Shown: positions 47,362-56,797, numbered from the stretch's first letter. The stretch: 64,000 nucleotides of DNA from Roseibium aggregatum IAM 12614 (GCF_000168975.1 NZ_AAUW01000008.1:186001-250000), one strand, 5' to 3'. Notes: a model not told the origin generated them from the letters alone. Made by a program: numbers and translations.

Positions 47362-47952
47362 TCAGTTGGTCGCGTCAGCCTTGAGCGCTTCGGAATGGAA
47401 GGTCACGGTAACTTCGTCCCCTACATAGGGAACATACATGTCCATTCCATAGTCAGAGCGCTTCAGCACTGTGGATACGGCAAAACCGGCAGCTTCTTTC
47501 TTGGCCATCGGGTGCTCGCCGAATGCGGTCACATCAACGGTCAGGGTCACCGGTTTGGTGATGTCCTTGATGGTCAGGTCGCCGGTGACTTCCAGTTGGT
47601 TTTCACCGGTCTTCTCGACCTTGGTGCTCTTGAAGGTCGCTTTCGGGAAATTTTCTGCGTCAAAGAAATCCGCGCTCAGGAAGTGCTGGTTGCGCTCTGC
47701 CCAGAAGGTGTCGAGGCTGTCGACATCGATCGTGAATTCGATGGAGGAATTCTCAGGCTTGTCCTTGTCGATCAGCAGCGTGCCTTCCCATTCACCGAAC
47801 CGGCCTTCGGTCGTGGAGTAACCGAGGTGGTTATAAGAGAACGACAGGTTGGCGTGGGACTTGTCGAAGTCGTAGGCAACAGGTTCGGCGAGGGCGGTGC
47901 CCGCAACGAGGGACAGGGCAAGTGCAGAAGCTGCAAGACGGATCATGATCAA
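47362..47952 (-). CDS. YceI family periplasmic protein (first copy)
   Basis: The 196-residue protein has a signal peptide (cleavage after AGTALA, residues 17-22) and the YceI fold, opening YDFDKSHANLSFSYNHLGYS and continuing with the typical DLTIKDITKPVTLTV strand. It leads the three-gene cluster. A role in quinone or isoprenoid handling with the b561 protein is inferred from the family. Confidence 0.9.
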   Translation of the reverse strand: MIMIRLAASALALSLVAGTALAEPVAYDFDKSHANLSFSYNHLGYSTTEGRFGEWEGTLLIDKDKPENSSIEFTIDVDSLDTFWAERNQHFLSADFFDAENFPKATFKSTKVEKTGENQLEVTGDLTIKDITKPVTLTVDVTAFGEHPMAKKEAAGFAVSTVLKRSDYGMDMYVPYVGDEVTVTFHSEALKADATN

Positions 47953-48369
47953 ACCTCATGGCTGTTTTCAGGGGCGTTCGCTCATGAACGCTGCAGCAGA
48001 AACATAGGTCTAAAATTGTGCGGTGCAACTTGACTGACTGTTCGGTAATGCTGAACAATAATTCAGTTGATTTCTTCGTTGTTAACCCCTCCAATTCTTG
48101 GAGAACGTCAGTTGAAGAGGTTTCCGCTCGGCTGCCCTGCTGCATTTCGGCAGAATCGGGATAACATCAGATGCCTGAGGCGAATGAAGACGCTGCGCAA
48201 TTAATGGTTGTTCTTGCCGGTAAGCGTATGAAATCGCGGTGGAAGTTGAACTGTCATCATTTCATCAAGAATTTCAGGCACCTATCACGTCAACTTCCCT
48301 CTTAAAATTGGGGCCCGTCAGCCCCATTCAAGCTCCGGACACCGGTCTGGAGACACAGGAGATTTAAAC
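47953..48369. other. Divergent upstream region, nothing recognised
   Basis: This gap lies between the YceI gene and the phosphodiesterase gene, which point away from each other. It should carry both promoters. No repeat or known leader was seen. Confidence 0.4.
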
Positions 48370-49089
48370 GTGAAACAAGCCGTCGTTGTGTGTCATCGCG
48401 GAGCCAGCCTTCAGGCGCCGGAAAACACGATCGCTTCTCTGGAAGGAGCGATTGCACTCGGAGCCGAGGTTGTCGAGTTCGATGTGCGGCCGTCGAAGGA
48501 TGGCGTGCTTTATGTGATGCACGACGCTACCGTCGACCGGACGACGGATGGCTCCGGACGCATTTCGGACATGACCTCCGAAGAGATCGACTGTCTTGAC
48601 GCTGGTTCCTGGTTCGATGAGGCGTTCTCAGGGCAGCGTGTTCCGAGGCTGGATGCCTTTCTGGACGCTTGCAAGGGCCGTATCGGTACCTATGTCGAAA
48701 TCAAGGAAGGCGATCCTGCTGAAATCCGCGATATGCTGGCCGTCCGGGGCATGCTGGCCGATGCCTGGACTTTTTCTTTCGACCAGGCGATCCGCGCCGA
48801 AGCGCGCGCAAAGGTGCCTGACCTGAGGCGGATGGTCCTTTATGCTCATGTCGGGTCTGTTGAACGCGCCGTTGCGCTTGATGCGCATATTCTGGAATTC
48901 CACGAAGATGATCTTGAAGAAGGTTTGATCAAAGAGGCAAAGCAGGCCGGTTTGATTACGCAGATGTTTTATGCCGGTTCTGACCGAACCGTATTCGAAA
49001 AAGCCGTCCGTTGCGGCATTGAGCAAATGAACATCGATCAGGTGGAAATCTTCAGAGCCGTTGAAAGAGAATTGCTGACACCCGTCTGA
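48370..49089 (+). CDS. Glycerophosphodiester phosphodiesterase
   Basis: The 239-residue enzyme has the GDPD signature: HRGAS with His 9 and Arg 10, PENT, EFDVRPSKDG, and the HDATVDRTTDG segment. It frees glycerol 3-phosphate and an alcohol from glycerophosphodiesters. No signal peptide is seen, so it acts in the cytoplasm like UgpQ. A strong hairpin follows. Confidence 0.92.
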   Translation: MKQAVVVCHRGASLQAPENTIASLEGAIALGAEVVEFDVRPSKDGVLYVMHDATVDRTTDGSGRISDMTSEEIDCLDAGSWFDEAFSGQRVPRLDAFLDACKGRIGTYVEIKEGDPAEIRDMLAVRGMLADAWTFSFDQAIRAEARAKVPDLRRMVLYAHVGSVERAVALDAHILEFHEDDLEEGLIKEAKQAGLITQMFYAGSDRTVFEKAVRCGIEQMNIDQVEIFRAVERELLTPV

Positions 49090-49140
49090 CGTCGGAACTT
49101 GATCGGATTTGCACAAATTTGTCCGTCACGGACTGCTGTA

Positions 49141-49164
49141 GCCCGGAACTTTAGGGTTCCGGGC
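49141..49164 (+). terminator. Terminator-like hairpin after the phosphodiesterase gene
   Basis: GCCCGGAAC and GTTCCGGGC are perfect 9-base arms around TTTAGG, about 50 bases after the stop. The T-run is poor, but no other terminator is visible. Confidence 0.6.
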
Positions 49165-49455
49165 CAATTATAGGCGACATGACTGAAAAAAAATTTGTCA
49201 ATACAGAACACCGTTCTGACAGAGGCGAGCAGGTATCTGTGATTGAGGAAGCGAGCTAGAAGTGCCAAAAAACAATCCTGAATAGTTTTGAAATTAAAAT
49301 TTTATCTAATACGTGAAATTGTTGGAAACGTTAGAAGAAAGAGCAATTTTTACTAAAAGAATGAAGAAACAAGGTTTTCCATTATAATTCAAGTCTTGTT
49401 AACGGGCCCAGAATAGCGTGCCGGAGTTAGAAATCCGGGCCAAAAGGGGGCTCTT
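49165..49455. other. AT-rich leader before the first FecR gene
   Basis: No gene is seen. The stretch is strikingly AT-rich beside its GC-rich neighbours. It probably holds the promoter and a leader for the first FecR gene. Confidence 0.45.
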
Positions 49456-50571
49456 ATGTCCAGCCGCAAGATCGTCAATCACTCAAATCAGTCAGGTTGC
49501 TCTGCGGCAATTGCTGAACGTGCTGGACATTTCTGGGAAATTAAGCTCCGCTTGGCTGCCTCATTTCTGCTTGCAGCCCTCGCAATCTTCTGGTTCTCGC
49601 AAAAGGCACTTTCTCAAGATACGGACGCCAATAGCGCTCAATGGCACTGGTCCGTGGAGCGCGTGAGTGGGCGCGTGATGGTTGAGACACGTGAAGGCGA
49701 AACCTTTGCCCTCAAGCGCGGTATGACAGTCCGAAAAGGTTGGAAGCTGAAGACCGGTGGTGGACGTGTTGTCGTTAGCCGGGGCAAGGAGTCCTTTGTC
49801 GTTTCGCCAAACTCGGTCGTAACGCTTGAACCCAAGGGCGTGCTGATCAAACGGATGGTCGTCTATCAGGACCGCGGTCAGGTGGATGTTGACGTCCAGC
49901 GCCGGTGGTACAGGCATTTCAAGGTGGAAACGCCGTTTCTGGCTGCGGTCGTGAAAGGGACCCGTTTCTCCGTTCAGGTCGGAAACACGACGGCGTCGGT
50001 CAAGGTTGGCCGGGGTGTCGTCGGTGTTCACGACTTTGCCTCAGGGGAGCGTGCGAACGTTGGCGCAGGTCAAGCTGCTGCCACCAACCCTTCGCGCCGC
50101 GTCGGACTGTCCGTCAGTGGGAAAACCAAACCGGAGGTCGAATCCGGACCCAAGCGGGCACCGGCCTTTGAAACACGTGCCGTGAAGAACGTTCCGGCAT
50201 CTAACGCGCAGGCAAGAGCCGCCAACGGTATCAACCGTGGCAACGCCGCCAATGCCCGCTCAGGCAACAATGGCAATTCGGGCAATAAAGGCAACTCGGG
50301 CGGCAACGGCAATTCGGGTGGTCACGGCAACTCCGGCAATAACGGTAACTCCGGTGGTCATGGCAACGGCAATGGTAACTCCGGCAATAGCAATTCCGGC
50401 GGCAACGGCAATGGTAACTCCGGCAACAACAATGCCGGAGGCAACGGAAACGGTCATTCCGGTAACAACGGCAACTCCGGCGGCAATTCCAGCCATGGCA
50501 ATAGCAATGCTGGCGGCAATGGAAATGGCAACGGCAATGCGGGTGGAAACGGCAAGGGTAAGGGGCGCTAA
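49456..50571 (+). CDS. Secreted FecR-domain protein with Gly-Asn repeat tail (copy 1)
   Basis: The 371-residue protein has a long basic N-terminal region and a hydrophobic segment at about 32-47, then a FecR domain at about 66-210 with the hallmark VETPFLAAVVKGTRFSV. A linker follows, and from about residue 270 to the end a low-complexity tail of Gly, Asn and Ser with Asn-Gly-Asn units. It probably crosses the inner membrane. There is no sigma factor or TonB receptor gene nearby, so it is not a classical iron-signalling FecR. It pairs with the copy that follows and with the CHASE2 protein. GGGGG precedes the ATG. Confidence 0.82.
   Translation: MSSRKIVNHSNQSGCSAAIAERAGHFWEIKLRLAASFLLAALAIFWFSQKALSQDTDANSAQWHWSVERVSGRVMVETREGETFALKRGMTVRKGWKLKTGGGRVVVSRGKESFVVSPNSVVTLEPKGVLIKRMVVYQDRGQVDVDVQRRWYRHFKVETPFLAAVVKGTRFSVQVGNTTASVKVGRGVVGVHDFASGERANVGAGQAAATNPSRRVGLSVSGKTKPEVESGPKRAPAFETRAVKNVPASNAQARAANGINRGNAANARSGNNGNSGNKGNSGGNGNSGGHGNSGNNGNSGGHGNGNGNSGNSNSGGNGNGNSGNNNAGGNGNGHSGNNGNSGGNSSHGNSNAGGNGNGNGNAGGNGKGKGR
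50262..50565 (+). repeat. Gly-Asn repeat-coding DNA, copy 1
   Basis: This part of the gene encodes Gly-Asn-Ser-rich units made mostly of GGC, AAC, AAT and TCC/TCG codons. Units are less regular than in copy 2. The codon variety suggests older, drifted repeats. Confidence 0.8.
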
Positions 50572-50902
50572 CAGACCACGGCCCTTGATTGGTTTGCAAC
50601 ACGCGCTCGTTTGAACCGCTTCTTCGGTGGGATCCCGAGCCGAGTACCCAAGGTAAACTTATCGGTTTCCTTTAGGGTGTGGAGCGAGCCGTGTAGTTCC
50701 ATGAATTACAAAAGAATACTTAGTTCCTTTCTACTTTCAAGATTGTGGTTATCCCTAATAGTGACGAGCATAGATAATATTTGCTGCCTGTATTCACGTT
50801 AGGTTAAGCGATAAGATGCTACACGATTTGTGTGGCGTTTGAAAATGTCCGCGGGCGTGCCGCACGACATTCATGGTCAGTCGCAACGTGTAGAAGAGTA
50901 CG
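50572..50902. other. Gap between the two FecR genes
   Basis: No gene is supported. The central part is AT-rich, like the leader of copy 1. It should carry a separate promoter for copy 2, because 331 bases is long for an operon gap. No terminator was recognised. Confidence 0.45.
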
Positions 50903-52030
50903 ATGAAAAAAGACGGTATGTATTCGGCAAAGGGAAGAGCGGCTTCACTGCTGTGTATACTCTTGCTTGCAGCTCTGGTTCTGCATCCTGCTTCTGCGAA
51001 TGCATCAGACTGGGTCGTGAAACGTGTATCAGGCATCGTTTATTTTGTCGCTCCCGGCGTGGAAGCCTTCCGCGTCAAACAGGGCATGGTGTTCAAAAAA
51101 GGCTACACCATTGGAACACGAGCCGGTGCCCGCGCGCTGATAGCCCGAGGCGGTGAAACCATCGCCGTCGGACCCAACACCACGTTCGCCATGTCAACCT
51201 TTCGCAGTACGGGGGTGAAGACCACCTTGCTGCAGCGAAAAGGGACGATTGAAGTCGATGTTCAAAAGCGGCAGCAACCACATTTCACCGTTGAAACCCC
51301 GTTCTTCGCCGCTGTCGTCAAAGGCACGCGCTTTGAAATCACTGTTCAGGCAAAGCAGGCCCGCGTTTCCGTCGATCGCGGCGTGGTCGCGGTGGAGGAT
51401 TTCGCCTCCGGCGACAGGGTGGACCTGACTGCAGGCCAATCAGCCGCCAGTGCCCCGTCGAGCCGGGTTGGTCTATCAGTTGGTGGACGCACCAAGCCAT
51501 CTGTGAAACCAGGTGCAAAGCGCGCGCCTGCTTTTGAAACACCTGCGGTCAAGAACGTGCCGCCAAATGCAGCGGCAGCGAAATCGGCCAATTCCGACAG
51601 GAACGCCCGCAAAAGCAACCGCAATGCCATTGGCAATAGCAGAGGAAACGCCAACGGCAACGCTGGCGGCAACGGCAATGGCAACTCCGGTGGCAATGGC
51701 AACGGAAACTCCGGTGGCAACGGAAACGGCAATTCCGGTGGCAACGGCAATGGCAATTCCGGTGGCAATGGCAATGGCAACGGAAACTCCGGCGGCAACG
51801 GCAATGGCAACTCCGGTGGCAACGGCAACGGCAATTCCGGTGGCAACGGAAACGGAAACGTCGGTGGCAACGGCAATGGCAATTCCGGCAGCGGCAACAG
51901 CAACGCAGGCGGGAATGGCAACGGCAATTCGGGTGGCAACGGAAAGGGCAACTCGGGTAGCAGCAATAGTAATGCCGGTGGGAATGGCAACGGTAATTCT
52001 GGCAACGGAAACGGAAAAAACAGGAATTGA
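50903..52030 (+). CDS. Secreted FecR-domain protein with Gly-Asn repeat tail (copy 2)
   Basis: The 375-residue protein has a clean signal peptide (cleavage after HPASANA, residues 28-34), a FecR domain at about 36-185 with VETPFFAAVVKGTRFEI, a linker almost identical in motif to copy 1 (KRAPAFET.AVKNVP), and a tail from about residue 250 to the end. The tail is built mainly of the octapeptide GGNGNGNS and close variants, at least eight times. It is a paralogue of copy 1 by tandem duplication. It should lie in the periplasm or be exported. The CHASE2-EAL gene follows 73 bases later. Confidence 0.85.
   Translation: MKKDGMYSAKGRAASLLCILLLAALVLHPASANASDWVVKRVSGIVYFVAPGVEAFRVKQGMVFKKGYTIGTRAGARALIARGGETIAVGPNTTFAMSTFRSTGVKTTLLQRKGTIEVDVQKRQQPHFTVETPFFAAVVKGTRFEITVQAKQARVSVDRGVVAVEDFASGDRVDLTAGQSAASAPSSRVGLSVGGRTKPSVKPGAKRAPAFETPAVKNVPPNAAAAKSANSDRNARKSNRNAIGNSRGNANGNAGGNGNGNSGGNGNGNSGGNGNGNSGGNGNGNSGGNGNGNGNSGGNGNGNSGGNGNGNSGGNGNGNVGGNGNGNSGSGNSNAGGNGNGNSGGNGKGNSGSSNSNAGGNGNGNSGNGNGKNRN
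51643..52022 (+). repeat. Regular Gly-Asn repeat-coding DNA, copy 2
   Basis: About 380 bases consist of 24-base units encoding GGNGNGNS, differing mainly in synonymous bases (GGC/GGT/GGA, AAC/AAT). Near-identical units of this kind expand and contract easily, so the tail length may vary between strains. Confidence 0.85.
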
Positions 52031-52103
52031 CGATATTCAGGAAGCACCCAGGCGGCGCAGCGCTGTTGTCACCTGAGTGAGTACTGAATGAGAAAGTGGG
52101 GCG

Positions 52104-54875
52104 GTGAGTGTGCTGATCGTTAGCTCGGAGCAGCGAAAAAGGATTGCGAGCGCGATTTTTATCGTGATCGGCGTCATCGCTGCCGTCGCTGTTCTGCGAT
52201 CCGTCGCTCTGACGACTGCCTTTGACCGGTTTCTCTGGGAAGTCCGCTTTCAAACCATCCAGCGGCCGGTCACCGGTGATCTGGTGGTCGTCGATATTGA
52301 CGCAAAAAGCTTGAACGAACTTGGTGTATGGCCGCTGCCCCGCCGCCTTTACGCAGAGCTCACGGACCATCTGGCCGAAGCCGGCGTCCGCGACATCGTC
52401 TTCGATATCGACTTCAGTTCTGCCTCCAATCCGGAAGACGACGCACTGTTCGCGGACGCCATCGAGCGCGCCGGTAACGTCAGCCTTGCCATGTTTCAGC
52501 AACCTGCTTCAGCCGAGCAAAATGCCGGTGAGGTCGTCAACCAGCCCATCGATGAACTGCTGAAGGGTGCCTGGCCGGTCGTCGTCATGGTGCCGATGGA
52601 AACCGACAGTCGTATCTGGCGAAACCTCTACGGTTATGAGATCAACGGAAATTCGGAAATTTCCGCAGCCGCGCTCCTGGGTGAACACACCGGCAAGGCG
52701 TCCGGAAGTTTTGGCCTCGACTACAGTATCTCCCTGGATGGCCTGGATCGGGTTTCCCTTGTTGATGTGCTCAAAGGCACCGCAGCCCCGGGTCTTTTTC
52801 TCGACAAGAAGGTAATCGTCGGCGCAAGCGCGCAGGAGCTTCGCGACCTCTTTCCCGTGCCTGTCTACGATGTGCTGCCTGGCAGCGTTATTCAGGCCCT
52901 TGGGGTCGAAACGCTTTTACAGAACAGGGCCATTGAGATTCGGGGCGAGGGGATTGCGGTCTTCCTCGCTGTTTTTGTCTTTTTCGTCCTGCTGTTGACC
53001 AAGGTCGAAGGGTGGGCGCTCAAGATCAGCATTCTTTCGCTGTGCGCGATCATGTTCGAAATCGCGGCCATTGCCATCCAGAAGTCGGCTCCCATTCTTT
53101 TGCCGACTGCAAGCGCACATCTGATCCTTTTTCTGGCGGCCGCCAGCATCGTTTTGCGGGAACTCGGCTTTCACAAGTTTCTCTCGCATATTGCCAACGT
53201 CAGACGCCGCAACAGCGAGCGTATGCTTGGTCTGGTGTTCGACGATAGCTTCGATGCAATCGTCGTCCTGCAGAGTGATGGCCGTGTGTCCGCTGCCAGC
53301 CAGATGGCGCGCAAGCTGTTTCAAAGCGAAAGTCTGGTCGGCAAGGCGGCAAGGACCGTCCTGCCGCTGGAACTGGTTGAAGAGGCCCTCTCTGTGCTTG
53401 CCAGCTCGGGGAGCCGGCAGCCGGTAACCAAGGTCCTGGATATGCGCCTGGATGACGGACGCCGCCGGTTCATCGAATATGTCGTCACACGCTCGGAGCA
53501 CACCATCGCGAAAACGAAGAAGCTGAGCGATGTGGAAACGGAAGCGGTGGCCTGCCTCACGTGCCGGGATGTGACGGAAGAAAAGGAATCCGCCGAGCGG
53601 CTGGCCTATCTTGCGCGGTTCGACCCGAGCACTGGACTGTTCAACCGGAACGGTTTTGAAGAAGAGGTTGCCGCAACACTCAACCTTGCGCGCGGGACAG
53701 ACGAGGATGTCTGTCTGGTGCAGTTCGCGATTGCCAATTTTGACCAGATCGTTGCATCGCTCGGGTTTTCCTACGGTGACCAGCTTCGTGAAACTGTCGC
53801 GATGCGGCTGAAAAGCCACCTTTCGGCACGGGCGACATGGGGCGCCATGACCGCAGACGTATTCGCCGGCGTGTTTCGATGTGAGCCGGACCAGGATCTG
53901 GCCCTGATCGAGGCGCTTCAGGAGGTCATCGGCGACGACTACAAGATTGAGGGCGCCAGGATCTCGGTACAGCTGAAGTTCGGTTACATTGTCTCCAGCC
54001 GAGATATCGCGCCCGAACATCTGATGAAGAAGTCCGGCAACGCGTTGGCCAAGGTTCGTCGCGACAACCGTTCGCCTGTCTTGCGCTTTCTTCCGGAAAT
54101 GGATGTGGCACTGCAACGCCGCCGCCAACTGGAAACCGAACTCTTCAAGGCGATTGCCCGTGACGAACTTCACATGGTCTATCAGCCGTTGACCAATCTC
54201 TCCGACGGGTCAATCTTCGGCGTCGAGGCCTTGCTGAGATGGGATCATCGGGAACTCGGACCGATCTCACCCGTCGAATTCGTGCCCATTGCCGAGGAAA
54301 ACGGATACATCGTCGAACTTGGCGCCTGGGCCCTGAACAGGGGAATGAAAGAGGCGCTGACCTGGTCGAACCATCTCAGGCTGTCCATCAATGTGTCCGC
54401 GGTTCAGTTCAGTCGCGGCAATCTCGTTGCCACCGTCGGGGAAGCCTTGCAGAGAACGGGTTTTCCGTCCGAACGTCTGGATCTTGAGATCACGGAATCC
54501 CTGTTCATCGATGAAACCCTCGATCTGAAATTCGCGATGGAGGAAATGCGGGCGTTTGGCTGCAATTTCTCGCTCGACGATTTCGGAACCGGCTATTCCT
54601 CGCTCGGGTATTTGCCGAAATATCCGTTTTCAAAAATCAAGCTCGACAAGACATTCGTGCGCGAGTCCATCGCCAACAAGCAGGACGTCTCGGTGATTGA
54701 GGCCGTGCTCCATATGGCGAAAGGCCATGGAATGTCTGTCATCGTTGAAGGCATCGAAACTGCCGAGCAGGCAGAAAAGCTTCGCGAAATGGGCTGCAAA
54801 TTCGGTCAGGGGTATTACTTCGGACGTCCCATGAGCTCCGCCCAGCTTCAGTCGTTGCTCCTCAAAGCCGCGTAG
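52104..54875 (+). CDS. CHASE2-PAS-GGDEF(degenerate)-EAL c-di-GMP phosphodiesterase
   Basis: The 923-residue protein has one N-terminal membrane segment (about 14-33), a periplasmic CHASE2 sensor (about 40-280), three membrane segments (about 284-350), a PAS-like region (about 370-490), a GGDEF-like domain (about 500-660) and an EAL domain (about 675-920). The GGDEF signature is replaced by MTADVF near 582-587, so cyclase activity is unlikely. The EAL domain is intact: EAL at 708-710, INVS, EITES at 795-799, DDFGTGYSS at 825-833, K847 and EGIET at 882-886. It should hydrolyse c-di-GMP. The start is GTG 52104. It sits just after two FecR-domain genes, a known kind of pairing for CHASE2. Confidence 0.9.
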   Translation: MSVLIVSSEQRKRIASAIFIVIGVIAAVAVLRSVALTTAFDRFLWEVRFQTIQRPVTGDLVVVDIDAKSLNELGVWPLPRRLYAELTDHLAEAGVRDIVFDIDFSSASNPEDDALFADAIERAGNVSLAMFQQPASAEQNAGEVVNQPIDELLKGAWPVVVMVPMETDSRIWRNLYGYEINGNSEISAAALLGEHTGKASGSFGLDYSISLDGLDRVSLVDVLKGTAAPGLFLDKKVIVGASAQELRDLFPVPVYDVLPGSVIQALGVETLLQNRAIEIRGEGIAVFLAVFVFFVLLLTKVEGWALKISILSLCAIMFEIAAIAIQKSAPILLPTASAHLILFLAAASIVLRELGFHKFLSHIANVRRRNSERMLGLVFDDSFDAIVVLQSDGRVSAASQMARKLFQSESLVGKAARTVLPLELVEEALSVLASSGSRQPVTKVLDMRLDDGRRRFIEYVVTRSEHTIAKTKKLSDVETEAVACLTCRDVTEEKESAERLAYLARFDPSTGLFNRNGFEEEVAATLNLARGTDEDVCLVQFAIANFDQIVASLGFSYGDQLRETVAMRLKSHLSARATWGAMTADVFAGVFRCEPDQDLALIEALQEVIGDDYKIEGARISVQLKFGYIVSSRDIAPEHLMKKSGNALAKVRRDNRSPVLRFLPEMDVALQRRRQLETELFKAIARDELHMVYQPLTNLSDGSIFGVEALLRWDHRELGPISPVEFVPIAEENGYIVELGAWALNRGMKEALTWSNHLRLSINVSAVQFSRGNLVATVGEALQRTGFPSERLDLEITESLFIDETLDLKFAMEEMRAFGCNFSLDDFGTGYSSLGYLPKYPFSKIKLDKTFVRESIANKQDVSVIEAVLHMAKGHGMSVIVEGIETAEQAEKLREMGCKFGQGYYFGRPMSSAQLQSLLLKAA

Positions 54876-54881
54876 TGATAC

Positions 54882-54902
54882 GTCCCGGCGAGAGGCCGGG
54901 AC
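54882..54902. terminator. Shared hairpin between convergent genes
   Basis: GTCCCGGC and GCCGGGAC are perfect 8-base arms around five bases, in the 36 bases between the EAL and dehydrogenase genes. It may end both transcripts. T-runs are absent. Confidence 0.6.
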
Positions 54903-54911
54903 GCTGAAGAA

Positions 54912-56369
54912 TTATAGGCCGAGGCCGCCGATGCAGCTGTACTTCACGTTCAGATAGTCATCCAGCCCGTATTTTGAGCCTTCGTTGCCCATGCCACTGT
55001 CCTTGACGCCGCCGAACGGTGCGACCTCTGTTGTGATGACACCTTCGTTCACCCCGACTAGTCCATATTGAAGCTGCTCCATGACGCGGAAGGTGCGGCC
55101 AAGATCCTTGGAGTAGAAATAGCAGGCGAGACCGAATTCGGTGTCGTTGGCAAGTCGGATGGCTTCTTCTTCCGTTTCGAACTTGAAGAGGACGGCAAGC
55201 GGGCCGAAGGTTTCTTCACGCGCAACTTTCATGTCGGAGCTTGCATTGGTGATCAGTGTCGGCTCGAAGAACGTGCCCGGGCCATTAGGGCGACGTCCAC
55301 CCGTCACCAGGTCTCCCCCCTTGGACAGCGCATCCTCGACATGGCTGGCAACCTTGTCCACCGCGGCTTCGTTGATCAGAGGCCCCTGTGTGACCCCGTC
55401 ATCGAGACCGTTGCCAACCTTCAACTGCGCGTCCATCGCTGCCTTGAGCTTCTGCGCGAATGCATCGTAGACGCCGGCCTGCACATACAGCCTGTTGGCA
55501 CAGACGCACGTCTGCCCGGAGTTGCGGAACTTGCTGGCAATTGCTCCCTCGACTGCCCGGTCGAGATCGGCGTCATCGAAAACAATAAAGGGCGCGTTGC
55601 CGCCCAGCTCCATTGAGATCTTCTTCATGTTCCGGCCGGCATTGCCTGCCAGCAACTTGCCGACACGGGTCGAGCCGGTGAAGGTCAGTTTGCGCAGCGA
55701 AGGGTTCTCGCACATTTCCTCGCCGATTGCTGGCGCATCGCCGGTGACGATGTTGATCACACCCTTGGGGAGACCGGCCTTTTCCGCCATAACGCCGTAG
55801 ACCAGTGCCGAGAACGGCGTAAACTCGGCGGGCTTCATTACCATGGTGCAGCCTGCAGCAAGAGCTGCGCCAAGCTTGCGGGCAATCATGGAATTTGGAA
55901 AGTTCCACGGCGTGATCGAGCCGACGACACCAACCGGTTCCTTGGTAACGAGAATACGGCGATCTGCCCAGGGCGAGGGAATGGTATCGCCGTAGATCCG
56001 CTTGCCTTCCTCGGCAAAGAAACGGATGTATTTCACACCTAGCGTGATTTCACCCTTGGCCTCGGCCAGCGGCTTGCCCATTTCAGTGGTCAGCAGGACA
56101 GCCAGATCATCCAGGTCGGCCATGATGGCATCGCACAGCGCGTGCATGTGGTTGGCACGGGCCTCTGCGGTGAGCGCCTTCCAGGCGGGAAGGGCGGCTT
56201 CGGCAGCTACAATCGCTCTGGCGGTTTCAGGCCGGCCGCAGAAGGGCACGGTACCGATTGTCTCTCCGGTCGCCGGGTTGGTTACGGCAACGGTCTGGCC
56301 GCTGTCCGCGTCGCTCCATGTTCCGCCGATAAACACTTTTTCTTTCAAGAGAGCAGCATTCAATGACAT
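54912..56369 (-). CDS. gabD: Succinate-semialdehyde dehydrogenase-type aldehyde dehydrogenase
   Basis: The 485-residue enzyme oxidises an aldehyde with NAD(P). The catalytic residues E254 in MELGG and C288 in GQTCVC, and the PWNFP segment near 154, are in place. It best resembles GabD, which ends GABA breakdown to succinate, but other C4-C5 semialdehydes are possible. ATG 56369 follows AGGAACC; the longer frame upstream is not supported. No GABA transaminase gene is adjacent. Confidence 0.87.
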   Translation of the reverse strand: MSLNAALLKEKVFIGGTWSDADSGQTVAVTNPATGETIGTVPFCGRPETARAIVAAEAALPAWKALTAEARANHMHALCDAIMADLDDLAVLLTTEMGKPLAEAKGEITLGVKYIRFFAEEGKRIYGDTIPSPWADRRILVTKEPVGVVGSITPWNFPNSMIARKLGAALAAGCTMVMKPAEFTPFSALVYGVMAEKAGLPKGVINIVTGDAPAIGEEMCENPSLRKLTFTGSTRVGKLLAGNAGRNMKKISMELGGNAPFIVFDDADLDRAVEGAIASKFRNSGQTCVCANRLYVQAGVYDAFAQKLKAAMDAQLKVGNGLDDGVTQGPLINEAAVDKVASHVEDALSKGGDLVTGGRRPNGPGTFFEPTLITNASSDMKVAREETFGPLAVLFKFETEEEAIRLANDTEFGLACYFYSKDLGRTFRVMEQLQYGLVGVNEGVITTEVAPFGGVKDSGMGNEGSKYGLDDYLNVKYSCIGGLGL

Positions 56370-56797
56370 GGTAGGTTCCTGAACCGTGATAGGGGCAGAC
56401 GCATGCGGTCTGAGAAATCTTCCGGCTGGTGCTGCGTCCGGTCGAACACAGAAAGCGGAGCCAGAAAGTCTGATGGAGCCAGATTTCGGACAGTCACTCG
56501 AGCCCGCCAGGAGATCGTTGACCATAGAGATAGGGGGGAGGCGCGAGGTCTGGCAAGCGCTTTTCCCGGCTATGTGTACGGGTCTGCAAAAAATGAAAGA
56601 CAAGACAGGAAGCTGACATCTGCACTGTCATCAAATGTCTGATCGCGTGCGGGCAGGGCACCTTCGGCTGATGGATGCTGAAGGGCTGCTGTCTCGAGGC
56701 TCTCGCAGGCTTACCGAGCGTGCAAACGCGAGCCTTCATCCGCTCACATGAGAGGTTGCGAGCGGAAGCCTAAGAAATGAACGGCCAGGAGAAAGGA
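56370..56797. other. Intergenic stretch, nothing recognised
   Basis: This gap lies between the dehydrogenase and XRE genes, both on the minus strand. It should hold the dehydrogenase promoter. No gene, repeat or clear terminator was seen. Confidence 0.4.

Noticed and set aside
50262-52022. CRISPR-like repetition
   Set aside because: Repeats are in frame within two genes, have no unique spacers and encode Gly-Asn units.
51549-52502. Long antisense frame across the FecR copy 2 repeats
   Set aside because: It is the mirror of the repeat codons (GGC, AAC, AAT) and of the next gene's start. Its product is a low-complexity Cys-, His- and Arg-rich string without a start signal.
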